Source: Tabrizicola sp. TH137 (GTDB lineage Bacteria > Pseudomonadota > Alphaproteobacteria > Rhodobacterales > Rhodobacteraceae). Taken from it: a stretch of 64,000 nucleotides of DNA. The notes beneath the pieces are model-generated. The model was not told where the DNA came from, made no database searches, and was given only the letters and a program-made list of their open reading frames with translations. Below, piece by piece: positions 50,703 through 60,701 of the stretch; within the stretch, counting starts at the first letter, position 1, and every line of letters starts with the position of its first letter. The stretch spans positions 372,001-436,000 of the forward strand of contig NZ_PKRQ01000001.1 of NCBI RefSeq assembly GCF_002855575.1, given 5' to 3'. The position numbers and the translations under genes were made by a program.

Positions 50703-52286
50703 TCATGCGGCGTCGTCTATGGGAACTCCGCGCATCATGACCTCTGCCTCAAAGGCGCGCAACACGCGCCGCGCCGTCGGCCCGTATCCCGCCCCGGTTT
50801 TCGGGTCGATTTCGGGAAAGAGCGCGCAAAGCTCCGACCGCACCCCCGCCTCCAGCCCGGCAAGGGATGTCGCGCCGGGGAAAAAGCTTTCGCTGGGCAG
50901 TCCTTCCGCCCAGATCACCTGATGCCGGTCGAACATCAGATGCAGGTACTCCACCTCGCCGCCCGCCTGCCGCCGGATCGTCCGGTCATTCACCAGATGC
51001 TTGGCCGCCACCAGCACCTCCTCCTCGCCGAACAGCAGCTCCGCCCGCGCGCCGGTCAGCAGCACCCGATGCTCCGGCGACAGCCGCAGCGCGCCATGAT
51101 CCCCCAGCGCCCCCTTGGCAAAGGCGATGGGCGCGAAATCCCCCAGCGCCGCCACCCGCCGCCGCCCGATCCACCGCACCGGCTGCGCCCCGTCATCCCG
51201 CGTCAGCACCAGATCGCCCGGCTCCACAGCCTCCACCGGCACCAGCCCCCGCGGCGTCAGGACCCGGCACCCCGCGACAAAGCATTGCACGATGTTCAGG
51301 GTCACCATCCCGACATCGGTCCCGCCCACCCCGTTCGAGATGGTATAGGTAAAGGTCTGGGTCTCCACCGTCGCATTCGCCGCCACGGTGAAGGTGCCAT
51401 TGGCGTTCAGCGTGATCTGCTCGCCCGAGGCCAGCGTGATCGTCTGCCCCGCCACCACCGGCTGGCCGTTCACATGGGTAATGGTCAGCGTGCCCTGCGT
51501 CGTGGTGTCATTGGCAAGGACGTTGATCGTCGATGATTCCCCCGGATCGACCTGAAACGTGTCCGGCCGCGCCACCGTCGAAGTCTGGAGAGAATCCGCC
51601 GCGATCAGCAGGTTGGAATCATAGGACGCATCCCCCGCATCCGCGATCCCGATGCGGATCGTGTTCTGCACCCCCGAATTGACCGGGATCGACAGCGACA
51701 GGGTCACCGTGAACCCGTCCATCTCGGTGTTATAGGCGTCAGTCGTGTTGTCCACGAACAGGTTCTGCTGCGTCGCCCCGTTGATGTTGTTGACGCTGGC
51801 CGTCCCGCCATTCACCACCATCGGCACGGCCTGGCCATTCACCCAGACGCCGACCACATCGTTGAAATTGCTGTTGATATACTCGGGATATTCCTCCGAC
51901 GCGAAGACAAAGCGCATCGTCATCATGTTGCCCGAAGGGGTGAAGTTCACCTCGATCCAGGACGCATCGAACGTACTCGTCCCGGCCAGCGCATTGAACT
52001 GCGCGTTGTTGTCCACCCCGTTCGCCGTATTGGTCGAAGTGCCCGCGTTCCGGTTCGGATCGCCATTCGATTGCGTGAAATCCCGCACATCCCCGGTGGA
52101 CAGGATCACGCCCGTATTCGACGGCACCACCCCCGCCGCCCGCTGGCCGTTGGAATAGGTCGCGCGCGACACCGCATCGCCCCCGACCGAGGCGCTGTTG
52201 ACCACGACGCCATCGCCGAAAATGGCATTCGCCAGGGTCATCGCACTGGGATTGACTGTGTAACTGAGTTCCGACCCGGTCGCCAT
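50703..52286 (-). CDS. Choice-of-anchor-L plus Hint domain protein (2)
   Basis: A 527-residue paralogue of the protein at 47677-49224 with the same three parts: [14 protein letters not shown], then [32 protein letters not shown] and [16 protein letters not shown]; a middle VCBS-like repeat ([33 protein letters not shown]); and a Hint domain starting at Cys ([70 protein letters not shown]). ATG 52286 is preferred over an upstream in-frame start. A 7-bp hairpin (52303-52321) lies in the leader just upstream of the start. Confidence 0.83.
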   Translation of the reverse strand: MATGSELSYTVNPSAMTLANAIFGDGVVVNSASVGGDAVSRATYSNGQRAAGVVPSNTGVILSTGDVRDFTQSNGDPNRNAGTSTNTANGVDNNAQFNALAGTSTFDASWIEVNFTPSGNMMTMRFVFASEEYPEYINSNFNDVVGVWVNGQAVPMVVNGGTASVNNINGATQQNLFVDNTTDAYNTEMDGFTVTLSLSIPVNSGVQNTIRIGIADAGDASYDSNLLIAADSLQTSTVARPDTFQVDPGESSTINVLANDTTTQGTLTITHVNGQPVVAGQTITLASGEQITLNANGTFTVAANATVETQTFTYTISNGVGGTDVGMVTLNIVQCFVAGCRVLTPRGLVPVEAVEPGDLVLTRDDGAQPVRWIGRRRVAALGDFAPIAFAKGALGDHGALRLSPEHRVLLTGARAELLFGEEEVLVAAKHLVNDRTIRRQAGGEVEYLHLMFDRHQVIWAEGLPSESFFPGATSLAGLEAGVRSELCALFPEIDPKTGAGYGPTARRVLRAFEAEVMMRGVPIDDAA

Positions 52287-52496
52287 TTCCGTCACCCGCT
52301 CCCCTGCCGACCCCCGGCAGGTTCTCAACTTTTGTTAACGGATGGGGGTGGAATCGACCGAAAGTATGGCCGCCATCGTGCAATCGTCGGGCAGGACCCA
52401 TCCCTGACGCGGTCTTGCCCCGCCCTTGTCCGCGCGGTTGCGGCCCCGCCGCGCAGCGGCTATCCCATGGCCCAGATTTCCGGAAAGCCCGCGCCC

Positions 52497-53642
52497 ATGC
52501 CCACCGATCCCGCCGCCCTGACCGCCGCCCTCATCCGCTGCCCCTCGGTCACCCCCGTCGAAGGCGGCGCGCTCGTGCTGCTCCAGGACCTGCTGTCGAA
52601 GGCCGGCTTCACCTGCATCCGGGTGGACCGAAACGGCACCGCCAATCTCTTCGCCCGCTGGGGCGCGCGGGGGGCAAACCGCAGCTTCGGCTTCAACGGC
52701 CATACCGATGTCGTCCCCGTCGGCGACCGCGCCGCCTGGACGCAAGACCCCTTCGGGGCCGAGATCATCGACGGCTGGCTCTACGGGCGCGGCGCGACCG
52801 ACATGAAATCCGGCGTCGCCGCCTTCGCCGCCGCCGCCATCGACTTCGTCACCGAAACACCCCCCGACGGCGCCGTCATCCTCGCCATCACCGGGGATGA
52901 AGAGGGCGACGCCACCGATGGCACCGTCGCCCTGCTCGACTGGATGGCCGCCAACAACGAACGCATGACCCATTGCCTCGTCGGCGAACCCACCTGCCCC
53001 GATCACATGGGCCAGATGATGAAGATCGGCCGCCGCGGCTCGCTCACCGCCTGGTTCACCGCGACGGGGGTGCAGGGCCATTCCGCCTATCCCCATCGCG
53101 CGAAGAACCCCATGCGGGCGCTGACGACGCTGCTCTCCCGCCTGCCCGATCAACTGGATCAGGGAACCGATCACTTCGATCCCTCCACCCTCCAGATCAC
53201 CACCATCGACTGCGGCAACCCGGCCAATAACGTGATCCCCGCCAAGGGCAGCGCCACCGTCAACATCCGCTTCAACGACGCCCATACAGGCGAAGCCGTC
53301 GCCGCATGGCTTCGGTCCGAAGCCGCGAAGGTCGAAGCCGAAACCGGCGTCCAGATCGCCACCCGCATCCAGATTTCCGGCGAAAGCTTCCTCACCCCCC
53401 CGGGCGAGTTGTCGGCGCTCATCTCCCGCGCCGTGCAGGCCGAGACGGGCGTGACGCCGGAACTTTCCACCACCGGCGGCACTTCGGACGCCCGCTTCGT
53501 CAAGGATCACTGTCCCGTGGTGGAATTCGGCCTTGTGGGCCGAACCATGCATCAGGTCGATGAACGGGTGGAGGTGGCGCAGATCCACCAGCTCAAGGCA
53601 ATCTACACCCGCATCCTGCGCGACTATTTCGCGGCATCCTGA
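52497..53642 (+). CDS. dapE: Succinyl-diaminopimelate desuccinylase
   Basis: A 381-residue M20 enzyme of the usual DapE length. It removes succinate from N-succinyl-LL-diaminopimelate on the way to lysine and peptidoglycan precursors. Seen: [15 protein letters not shown], then [65 protein letters not shown] and the C-terminal [19 protein letters not shown] 52497 follows GGAAAG; ATG 52467 would add ten residues. It overlaps no neighbour upstream and is 2 bases from the next gene, so the two are cotranscribed. Confidence 0.93.
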   Translation: MPTDPAALTAALIRCPSVTPVEGGALVLLQDLLSKAGFTCIRVDRNGTANLFARWGARGANRSFGFNGHTDVVPVGDRAAWTQDPFGAEIIDGWLYGRGATDMKSGVAAFAAAAIDFVTETPPDGAVILAITGDEEGDATDGTVALLDWMAANNERMTHCLVGEPTCPDHMGQMMKIGRRGSLTAWFTATGVQGHSAYPHRAKNPMRALTTLLSRLPDQLDQGTDHFDPSTLQITTIDCGNPANNVIPAKGSATVNIRFNDAHTGEAVAAWLRSEAAKVEAETGVQIATRIQISGESFLTPPGELSALISRAVQAETGVTPELSTTGGTSDARFVKDHCPVVEFGLVGRTMHQVDERVEVAQIHQLKAIYTRILRDYFAAS

Positions 53643-53644
53643 CC

Positions 53645-54064
53645 ATGACGATCCAGATCACGACGACGCGCGACATCGCCACCTGCCGCCACCTCCGCCG
53701 CGTGGTCTTCATCGAGGAACAGGGCGTCCCCGAAACCGACGAGATCGACGACAAGGACGATGCGGCGATCCACCTCCTCGCCACCGATGCAGGCCAGCCC
53801 GTCGGCTCCGCCCGCCTCCTCCTCCTCGGCAGCACCGGCAAGATCGGCCGTGTCTGCGTCCTGCCCAGCCACCGCGGCACCGGCCTCGGCGCGGCCCTGA
53901 TCCGCGCCGCGCTGAAGGAATTGCGCGCCCAGGGCATGACCACCGCCAAACTCGGCAGCCAGACCCATGCCATCGGTTTCTACGAACGCCTCGGCTTCAC
54001 CCCCACCGGCCCGGAATACATGGACGCAGGCATCCCCCATCGCGACATGACCATCGCCCTCTGA
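53645..54064 (+). CDS. GNAT family N-acetyltransferase (ElaA/YjcF-like)
   Basis: A 139-residue acetyltransferase. VFIEEQGVPETDEIDDKDD is the conserved N-terminal block of this subgroup. The acetyl-CoA loop is GRVCVLPSHRGTGLGAALI, and the ending (LGSQTHAIGFYERLGFTPTG, YMDAGIPHRDMTI) is characteristic of ElaA/YjcF-type GNATs. The substrate is not known. It begins 2 bases after dapE, so it shares that transcript, and a double hairpin follows it. Confidence 0.87.
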   Translation: MTIQITTTRDIATCRHLRRVVFIEEQGVPETDEIDDKDDAAIHLLATDAGQPVGSARLLLLGSTGKIGRVCVLPSHRGTGLGAALIRAALKELRAQGMTTAKLGSQTHAIGFYERLGFTPTGPEYMDAGIPHRDMTIAL

Positions 54065-54148
54065 CCCAATCGGAGCGCGCCCCGCAAGCGGGCCACGCAA
54101 GCCTTTCCTGTCGCCTCCCGCGCGTGCCGCGCGTCCGGCTCCGCGTGA

Positions 54149-54222
54149 AGGGGCGTTCCGCCCCCTCTTGGCGCATGCGCGCCAATTCACCCCCTGAGGA
54201 TATTTGCAGACAGAAAGTGACG
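54149..54222 (+). terminator. Two hairpins and dispersed-motif copy between GNAT and rnr
   Basis: Two stems follow the GNAT gene: GGGGCG with CGCCCC (about 54150-54164) and TTGGCGC with GCGCCAA (54168-54185, loop ATGC). They are followed by CACCCCCTGAGGATATTTGC and AGACAGAAAGTGACGG, closely matching the segment at 57956-57988. This looks like a mobile or duplicated intergenic element serving as terminator. Confidence 0.6.
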
Positions 54223-54297
54223 GCAGGGGCCGACCCATGGCAAGGCGCCGCCCCCAAAGCGATTGGCCTTTCCCCCGCCCCGTGCTAGGCCATCGCC

Positions 54298-56556
54298 ATG
54301 CAGGAGATCCCCACCAAAGCCCAGATCCTTCAATGGATCGCCGACAATCCCGGCCTTTCGGCCAAGCGCGACATCGCCAAGGCCTTCGGCATCAAGGGCG
54401 CCGCGCGCATCGACCTCAAGCGCATCCTGAAGGAGCTGGAGGCCGAGGGCAGCGTCACCAAGAAGGCCCGCAGCTACCGTGACCCCGACACGCTGCCCCC
54501 GGTCACCCTGCTGACCGCCCTGCCGCCCGATGGTCAGGGCGACATCTTCCTCGCGCCGATGGAATGGCAGGGCGCGGCCGAAGACGCACCCCGCATCCTC
54601 TTCATCCCCAAGAAGGGCGATCCGGCCCTCGGGCCGGGCGACCGCGTGCTTGCCCGCCTCTCCAAGGTCGATCTAGACGATTACCAGTATGAGGCCCGGC
54701 TCATCCGCCGCCTCGGCTCGAACCCGATCAAGCTTCTCGGCATCTTCCGCAAATCCGCAGAAGGCGGCCGCATCATTCCCATCGACAAGGGCTCCGACAA
54801 GGATTGGCTCGTCGGTCGCGACGACACGCTCGATGCCCGCGACGGGGAACTGGTGGAGGCCGAACAGCACGGCCCCAAACGCATGGGCCTGCCCCGCGCC
54901 CGCATCGTGGCCCGCCTTGGCGATCCGATGGGGCCCAAAGCCGTCTCCCTCATCGCCATCCACCAGCACGGCATCCCCGACCGCTTCCCCGATCCGGTGA
55001 TTGCCGAGGCCGAGGCCGCGAAACCCGCCCCGATGGACACCCGCGAAGACCTGCGCGACCTGCCCCTCGTCACCATCGACCCCTCCGATGCCCGCGACCA
55101 TGACGATGCCGTCTTCGCCGAGGCAGACCATGACGCCGCCAACCCCGGCGGCCATGTCGTCTGGGTCGCCATTGCCGACGTGGCCCATTACGTCCGCCCC
55201 GGTTCCGCCCTGGACCGCGAGGCGCGAAAGCGCGGCAATTCCACCTATTTCCCCGACCGCGTGGTCCCCATGCTGCCGGATGTCCTGTCGGGCGACCTCT
55301 GCTCGCTGCATGAAGGCGTGGACAGGCCCTGCCTTGCCGTCCGCCTGAAACTGGATGCCGAAGGGAACAAGATCAGCCACCGCTTCGTCCGGGGCATGAT
55401 GCGCTCTGCCGCCTCGCTCACCTATGAAGAGGTGCAGCAGGCGCAGGACGGCCATCCCACGCCGCGCACCGCCGCCCTGATGGACCGGGTCATCACGCCC
55501 CTTTACGCCGCCTATGCCGCCGCCACCAAGGCCCGCCACCTGCGCCAGCCGCTCGACCTCGACCTGCCCGAACGCAAGATCGTGCTGTCGGACGAGGGCA
55601 AGGTGCTGTCGGTCGCCTTCCGCGAACGCTTCGACGCGCACCGCCTGATCGAGGAATTCATGATCCTCGCCAATGTCGCCGCGGCCGAGGAACTGACCCG
55701 CCTGAAATGCCCCCTCCTCTTCCGTGTCCACGAAGAACCCAGCCCCGAAAAGCTCGACGCCCTGCGCGAAGTGGCCGAGGCATCGGGCTTCACCCTCGCC
55801 AAGGGGCAGGTTCTGAAAACCGCCCACCTCAACCGCCTGCTGGCCCAGGCGCAGGGCACGGAATTCGACGAGCTGATGAACATCACCACCCTGCGCTCCA
55901 TGACGCAGGCCTATTACCACCCGCAGAATTTCGGCCATTTCGGCCTGTCGCTGCGGTCCTACGCCCATTTCACCTCGCCCATCCGCCGCTATGCCGATCT
56001 GATCGTGCATCGCGCCCTGATCGCGGGGCATGACTGGGGCAAGGATGGGCTCTCCCCGCAGGACATCGAGAATCTGGATGAGACCGCCAAGCTCATCTCC
56101 GACGCCGAACGCCGGTCGATGACGGCGGAACGCGACACCAACGACCGCTACCTCGCCGCCTACCTGTCCGATCGCGTGGGCAGCGAGTTCACCGGCCGCA
56201 TCTCGGGCGTCCAGCGTTTCGGCCTTTTCGTCAAGCTTGATGAAACCGGGGCCGACGGCTTGATCCCGATCCGCGAGGTGGGGCGCGAATTCTTCCATTA
56301 CGACGACCAGAGCCAGACGCTGATGGGCGCCGATACCGGCCTCACCCTTGGCATCGGGCAAAAGGTCACCGTGCGGCTGGCCGAGGCGATCCCCGTCACC
56401 GGGGGCCTCACGCTGGAACTGATCTCGCTGGACGGCACCCCCCTGCCGCGCAGCCCGAATACCGGGAAACGCGGCCGCTTCTCCCCCCGCAAGCCCGGTG
56501 CCGCCGCCGCCCGCGATGCCAAGCTGAAACGCAAGGTCATCCGCAAGCGCCGCTGA
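54298..56556 (+). CDS. rnr: Ribonuclease R
   Basis: A 752-residue 3'-to-5' exoribonuclease. Domains in order: N-terminal winged helix (residues 1-65, IADNPGLSAKRDIAKAFGIK), cold-shock domains (about 80-240), the RNB catalytic domain with the acidic cluster VTIDPSDARDHDDAVFAEAD near 260-278 and QAYYHPQNFGHFGLSL with YAHFTSPIRRYADLIVHR near 540-580, an S1 domain (GRISGVQRFGLFVKLDETG near 640) and a basic tail. It degrades structured RNA and rRNA. The starting ATG is at 54298; no partner gene overlaps. Confidence 0.95.
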   Translation: MQEIPTKAQILQWIADNPGLSAKRDIAKAFGIKGAARIDLKRILKELEAEGSVTKKARSYRDPDTLPPVTLLTALPPDGQGDIFLAPMEWQGAAEDAPRILFIPKKGDPALGPGDRVLARLSKVDLDDYQYEARLIRRLGSNPIKLLGIFRKSAEGGRIIPIDKGSDKDWLVGRDDTLDARDGELVEAEQHGPKRMGLPRARIVARLGDPMGPKAVSLIAIHQHGIPDRFPDPVIAEAEAAKPAPMDTREDLRDLPLVTIDPSDARDHDDAVFAEADHDAANPGGHVVWVAIADVAHYVRPGSALDREARKRGNSTYFPDRVVPMLPDVLSGDLCSLHEGVDRPCLAVRLKLDAEGNKISHRFVRGMMRSAASLTYEEVQQAQDGHPTPRTAALMDRVITPLYAAYAAATKARHLRQPLDLDLPERKIVLSDEGKVLSVAFRERFDAHRLIEEFMILANVAAAEELTRLKCPLLFRVHEEPSPEKLDALREVAEASGFTLAKGQVLKTAHLNRLLAQAQGTEFDELMNITTLRSMTQAYYHPQNFGHFGLSLRSYAHFTSPIRRYADLIVHRALIAGHDWGKDGLSPQDIENLDETAKLISDAERRSMTAERDTNDRYLAAYLSDRVGSEFTGRISGVQRFGLFVKLDETGADGLIPIREVGREFFHYDDQSQTLMGADTGLTLGIGQKVTVRLAEAIPVTGGLTLELISLDGTPLPRSPNTGKRGRFSPRKPGAAAARDAKLKRKVIRKRR

Positions 56557-56661
56557 TCCGGCAGAACTCCGCCCGGCCCCTGCCCCCGCGCCTTTCTGCT
56601 TGGGCCTGCCTGCCCTATCTTCTGTCGCAACCAGAAGAAGAACCGACAGGCAGGTAACATC

Positions 56662-57906
56662 ATGCGCGCAGCGCTCCTTTCCCTTTCCCTCCTTCCCCTG
56701 CCGGCCCTTGCAGGCCCCGCCGCGATGCCGCAGCCTGACAGCCCCGCATCGCGCATGCCCGGAGGCATCTTGACCCAGACCAGCGCCCAGACCGGCCTTG
56801 ACCAATGGATCGTCGCCTTCCGCCCCCGCGCATTGGCCGCAGGGATCGCGCCCGCCACGCTCGACCTTGCCTTCCAGGGCATCCGCTACAATGACAGCGT
56901 GATCGAAAAGGACCGCAACCAGGCCGAATTCACCCGCACCATCTGGGATTACCTCGACAGCGCCGTCTCCGACCTGCGGGTGGAAAACGGCACCGCCGCG
57001 CTGCGCCAGCACCGCCGCACGCTCGACCGGCTGGAAGCCGTCTATGGCGTCCCCGCCGAGGTCGTCACCGCCATCTGGGGGCTGGAAAGCAGCTATGGCG
57101 CGAACCGGGGCGACATTCCGGTGATCGAGTCCCTGGCAACGCTCGCCCATGATGGCCGCCGCGGCCCCTTCTTCGAGGCGCAACTGATCGACGCGCTGCG
57201 CATCCTGCAATCGGGCGATGTGGTCCCGGAGGCCTTCACCGGCAGTTGGGCCGGGGCGATGGGCCATACGCAGTTCATCCCCTCCAGCTTCCACAGCTTC
57301 GCCGTGGATTTCGATGGCGACGGGCGGCGCGACATCTGGTCCGACGATCCGACCGATGCCCTGGCCTCCACCGCCGCCTATCTGGCGAAGTCGGGATGGC
57401 AGCCCGGCCTGCCCTGGGGGATCGAGGTCACGCTGCCCCCCGGATTCGACTACGGCCTTTCAGGCAAGGGGGTGGCCACCCCCATCGCCGACTGGGCCGC
57501 GCTCGGGGTCACCCGCGCGGATGGCAGCGCCCTGCCCGATATCGGCTCTGCCGAGCTTCTCCTGCCCGCCGGGGCGCGCGGGGCGGCCTTCCTCATCACC
57601 GCGAATTTCCGCGCCATCGAACGCTACAATGCCGCAGATGCCTATGTCATCGCCGTGGGCCATCTCTCCGACCGCCTCGCAGGCGGCCCCCCGATCCAGG
57701 CCGCATGGCCCCGCGAAGACCGCGCCCTGACGGGCGAGGAACGGCGCGAATTGCAGCAACGCCTGACGGCGGCGGGCTTTGACACGAAAGGGGTCGATGG
57801 CAAGATCGGCCCCAACACCCTCGCCGCCCTGCGCGCCTTCCAGCGCAGCATCGGGATGGTGCCGGACGGCTATGCCTCGCTCGATATCCTGAAGCGTCTG
57901 CGCTGA
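56662..57906 (+). CDS. Lytic murein transglycosylase (MltB-like) with peptidoglycan-binding domain, second copy
   Basis: A 414-residue secreted paralogue of the enzyme at 8276-9445. MRAALLSLSLLPLPALAGPA is a signal peptide. The catalytic Glu is in AIWGLESSYGANRGD, followed by GSWAGAMGHTQFIPSSFHSF and the calcium-loop-like VDFDGDGRRDIWSDDPTDAL. The C-terminal PG-binding module reads LQQRLTAAGFDTKGVDGKIG. The core is nearer to classic MltB than the first copy is. Cleavage of glycan strands in the periplasm is expected. It ends before a hairpin and dispersed-motif copy shared with other sites. Confidence 0.92.
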   Translation: MRAALLSLSLLPLPALAGPAAMPQPDSPASRMPGGILTQTSAQTGLDQWIVAFRPRALAAGIAPATLDLAFQGIRYNDSVIEKDRNQAEFTRTIWDYLDSAVSDLRVENGTAALRQHRRTLDRLEAVYGVPAEVVTAIWGLESSYGANRGDIPVIESLATLAHDGRRGPFFEAQLIDALRILQSGDVVPEAFTGSWAGAMGHTQFIPSSFHSFAVDFDGDGRRDIWSDDPTDALASTAAYLAKSGWQPGLPWGIEVTLPPGFDYGLSGKGVATPIADWAALGVTRADGSALPDIGSAELLLPAGARGAAFLITANFRAIERYNAADAYVIAVGHLSDRLAGGPPIQAAWPREDRALTGEERRELQQRLTAAGFDTKGVDGKIGPNTLAALRAFQRSIGMVPDGYASLDILKRLR

Positions 57907-57919
57907 TCGCAGCGGCGCA

Positions 57920-57988
57920 AGGGGGGCTGTCTGCCCCCCTCGTCGCTTCGCTCCTCACCCCCCGAGGATATTTTCAGACAGAAAGTGA
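57920..57988 (+). terminator. Hairpin with TGTCT loop and dispersed-motif copy
   Basis: A G7/C7-type stem (GGGGGGC, loop TGTCT, GCCCCCC; 57921-57939) lies 14 bases after the transglycosylase stop. After a spacer comes CACCCCCCGAGGATATTTTC and AGACAGAAAGTGATC, matching 54188-54222. The loop is identical to that of the hairpin after era at 1128-1132. The stop codon of the convergent ycaQ-like gene (57989-57991) lies at the edge of this element. Confidence 0.6.
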
Positions 57989-59194
57989 TCAGGGCTGGCG
58001 TTTCGGCTCCCGCAGCCACCCCTCCGCCCAATCCACCCGCGCACAGCCCGCAAAGCCTGCCAGCCGGTCCAGCTCCGCCTCCAGCTTCGCCTGCCGCCCC
58101 TTGCCCCAAGAAATCCCCGGCTCGGGCCAGAGGGCACGGACCGCCAGCACATCCCCCGCCCGCTTCACGTCGATCCGCCCCACCAGCCGCGCCCCTTCCA
58201 GCAGGGGAAAGACATAATAGCCGAACACCCGTTTCGCTTCCGGCACGAAAACCTCGATCCGGTAGCGAAAACCGAAGAGGAACTCCGCCCGCTTCCGGTC
58301 GCGCAGCGCCGGATCAAAGGGCGAAAGCACCCGCATCCGCGCGGGCGGCTCCGGCGCCTCCATCCCCGCCAGACCGGGCAGCGCAAAGACCCGCCGCCGT
58401 GCACCCTCTGCCCCCTCGACCTCCACCTCCTCCACAAGACCCGCCCGCAGCGCCTGCGCCAGCCAGTCCCGCGCCGCCTCCAACGGCACCGCGTTCCAAT
58501 ATCCCGCCACTTCCGCCGCCGTCCCGAAGCCCAGCCGCTCCAGCGCCGAGGCCCAGGCCCAGTCCAGTTCCTCTTCCGACGAAACCTCCGCCCCCCGCAC
58601 CGCCTCGGGGATCACCCGCTCCGTCAGGTCATAGACCTTGCGGAACCCGTCCCGCCGCGTCACCGCGATCCGCCCCGTCCGCCACAGCCATTCCAGCGCG
58701 GTCTTGGACGGATGCCAGTCCCACCAGCCGCCCTTGCCCCGCGCCTCTCCCTCCCCCACGTCAGAGGAGGAAACAGGCCCATCCCGTGCGATCCGGTCCA
58801 AGATCGTATCGAACTGCGCCTCGAACCCTTCGCGGAACCAGGTCCGCCACCCCTCCCTCAGCCGCGCCTCGTCGCGCGCGAACCGCCCCCGCCACATCGG
58901 CCACAGCTCCACCGGCAGGACAGACGCATCATGCGTCCAATGCTCCCAAAGACTCCGCTCCCCCTCCAGCGCACGCTTCAGCGCCGCGGGGCGGTAGCCC
59001 TGCCTGCGCGACCACAGGATCATGTCATGGGCGCGGGCGACCGTGGTGATGCTGTCCACCTGGACAAAGCCGATCCGCCCCACCAGCCCCGCCAGCGCCG
59101 CCCCCGAGGCAGCTCCCACCGGCGCCTCGGCCAGCGCGTGCCGGTCCAGAAACAGCCGCCGCGCCGTCGCATTGGGGATCACGGTCAAGGTCAT
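57989..59194 (-). CDS. YcaQ-family DNA glycosylase (winged-helix, HTH_42)
   Basis: A 401-residue protein of the AlkX/YcaQ family, which unhooks DNA interstrand crosslinks. The family motif QxD is present (GRIGFVQVDSITTVARAHDM, QVD near residue 47), followed by EHWTHDASVLPVELWPMWR, the winged-helix region (SKTALEWLWRTGRIAVTRRDG) and LSPFDPALRDRKRAEFLFGF with VFGYYVFPLLEG. All match YcaQ. The gene converges with the transglycosylase across a hairpin element and is divergent from the antiporter gene. Confidence 0.88.
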   Translation of the reverse strand: MTLTVIPNATARRLFLDRHALAEAPVGAASGAALAGLVGRIGFVQVDSITTVARAHDMILWSRRQGYRPAALKRALEGERSLWEHWTHDASVLPVELWPMWRGRFARDEARLREGWRTWFREGFEAQFDTILDRIARDGPVSSSDVGEGEARGKGGWWDWHPSKTALEWLWRTGRIAVTRRDGFRKVYDLTERVIPEAVRGAEVSSEEELDWAWASALERLGFGTAAEVAGYWNAVPLEAARDWLAQALRAGLVEEVEVEGAEGARRRVFALPGLAGMEAPEPPARMRVLSPFDPALRDRKRAEFLFGFRYRIEVFVPEAKRVFGYYVFPLLEGARLVGRIDVKRAGDVLAVRALWPEPGISWGKGRQAKLEAELDRLAGFAGCARVDWAEGWLREPKRQP

Positions 59195-59424
59195 CCCCCA
59201 GACCTAGCAGCCTCACCCCGACCGCGCCAAGCCTTGCGTCGAAACAGTCTGAAAGATTGCCGCGAAAATCGTGACCACGCCGCCGCGCCAAGCCCGTTGC
59301 AACAGTCCGCAACCGGCTTACCCTGCCATCACTTCCCTGCCTTCCGCCACGGGCCCGCCCCGCCGCCACCGGGTGCCGGATCGCCGTGGCACTTCCGGCC
59401 CAGACCCATTTTCACAAGGACCCG

Positions 59425-60681
59425 ATGCCCCACGAAACGCCCCTGATCGCCACCCTCGTCATCGGCCTCTCGCTCGCCTTCGTCCTGGGCCTTCTGGCGC
59501 ATCGCCTGAAACTGCCGATGATCGCGGGCTACCTTCTGGCGGGCATCATCATCGGCCCCTTCACGCCGGGATATGTCGCCAATCAGGACTTGGCGACGGA
59601 ACTGGCCGAACTTGGCGTGATCCTGCTGATGTTCGGCGTGGGGCTGCATTTCTCGCTCAAGGATCTGCTGGCGGTGAAATCCATCGCCATCCCCGGCGCC
59701 CTCGGCCAGATCCTCGTCGCCACCGCCGCGGGCCTTGCCCTCGCGCTGCTGATGGGATGGGGCATCGGCGCGGGCCTCATCTTCGGCCTCTCGCTCTCCG
59801 TCGCCTCCACCGTCGTCCTGCTGCGCGCGCTCCAGGACCGCGACCTTGTCGCCTCCGACCGGGGCCGCATCGCGGTAGGCTGGCTGATCGTCGAGGATGT
59901 CGTGATGGTCCTCTCCCTCGTCCTCATCCCGCCGCTCGCGGGCCTTCTCGGCGGCACGGCCCAGCCCGTTACCGAAGGCGCGGCGCAAGAGGCCGTGCGC
60001 ATGGGCCTCGGCCCCATCACCGCCACCCTCGCCGTGACCCTGGCATAATTCGCAACCTTCGTCGCCCTCATGCTGATCGTCGGGCGCAAGGTCATCCCCT
60101 GAGTGCTGCATTACGTCGCCCATACCGGCAGCCGCGAGCTGTTCCGTCTCGCCGTCCTCGCCATCGCATTGGGCGTGGCCTATGGCTCCTCGCAGGTCTT
60201 CGGCGTGTCTTTCGCGCTGGGGGCCTTCTTCGCCGGGATGGTGATGGCCACCTCCACCCTCTCGCAACAGGCGATGCGCGAGACGATGCCCCTGCGCGAC
60301 GCCTTCGCCGTGCTCTTCTTCGTCTCGGTCGGGATGCTCTTCAACCCCGCCATCGTGATCTCGGAACCGCTCGCCCTGATCGCGACCGTCGCCATCATCC
60401 TCGCCGTCAAATCCGCCGCCGCCTATGCCATCGTCCGCGCCTTCGGCCATGACCGCGCCGTCGCGCTGACCATCGCGACCAGCCTCGCCCAGATCGGCGA
60501 GTTTTCCTTCATCCTCATCGTGATGGGCACCAAACTCGCCATCGTGCCGGCCGAAGCGAAGGACCTCGTCGTCGCGGGCGCGATGCTCTCCATCCTCGCC
60601 AACCCGCTGCTCTTCACCTGGCTCGACCGCTGGACCGCGCGCCACCCCGCGCCGCATCCCGAAGACCCCGCCCCGCGCTGA
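59425..60681 (+). pseudogene. Monovalent cation/proton antiporter (CPA2, KefB/YbaL type), interrupted by two in-frame stops
   Basis: One reading frame of 418 codons with two stops: TAA at 60046-60048 and TGA at 60100-60102. Everything before (AGYLLAGIIIGPFTPGYVAN, ELGVILLMFGVGLHFSLKDL, SLSVASTVVLLRALQDRD) and after (LHYVAHTGSRELFRLAVLAI, FGVSFALGAFFAGMVMA, AQIGEFSFILIVMG) is a normal CPA2 membrane domain without frameshift. Homologues usually read K then W at these positions, so single-base changes AAA to TAA and TGG to TGA explain both. GTG 60103 directly follows the TGA and could restart translation. The start at ATG 59425 follows AAGGA. Sequencing error should be excluded. Confidence 0.8.
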
Positions 60682-60701
60682 CCGGCGCAGCGCGGCGGGC
60701 G

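Noticed and set aside
54673-57294. An 873-codon minus-strand open frame opposite rnr and the lytic transglycosylase
   Set aside because: Spans two well-supported plus-strand genes and reads as Gly/Ala/Asp-rich shadow sequence.
60046-60102. Programmed readthrough or selenocysteine at the TGA in the antiporter
   Set aside because: A TAA lies 54 bases upstream in the same frame and no SECIS-like hairpin was recognised; the position is normally Trp in this family.
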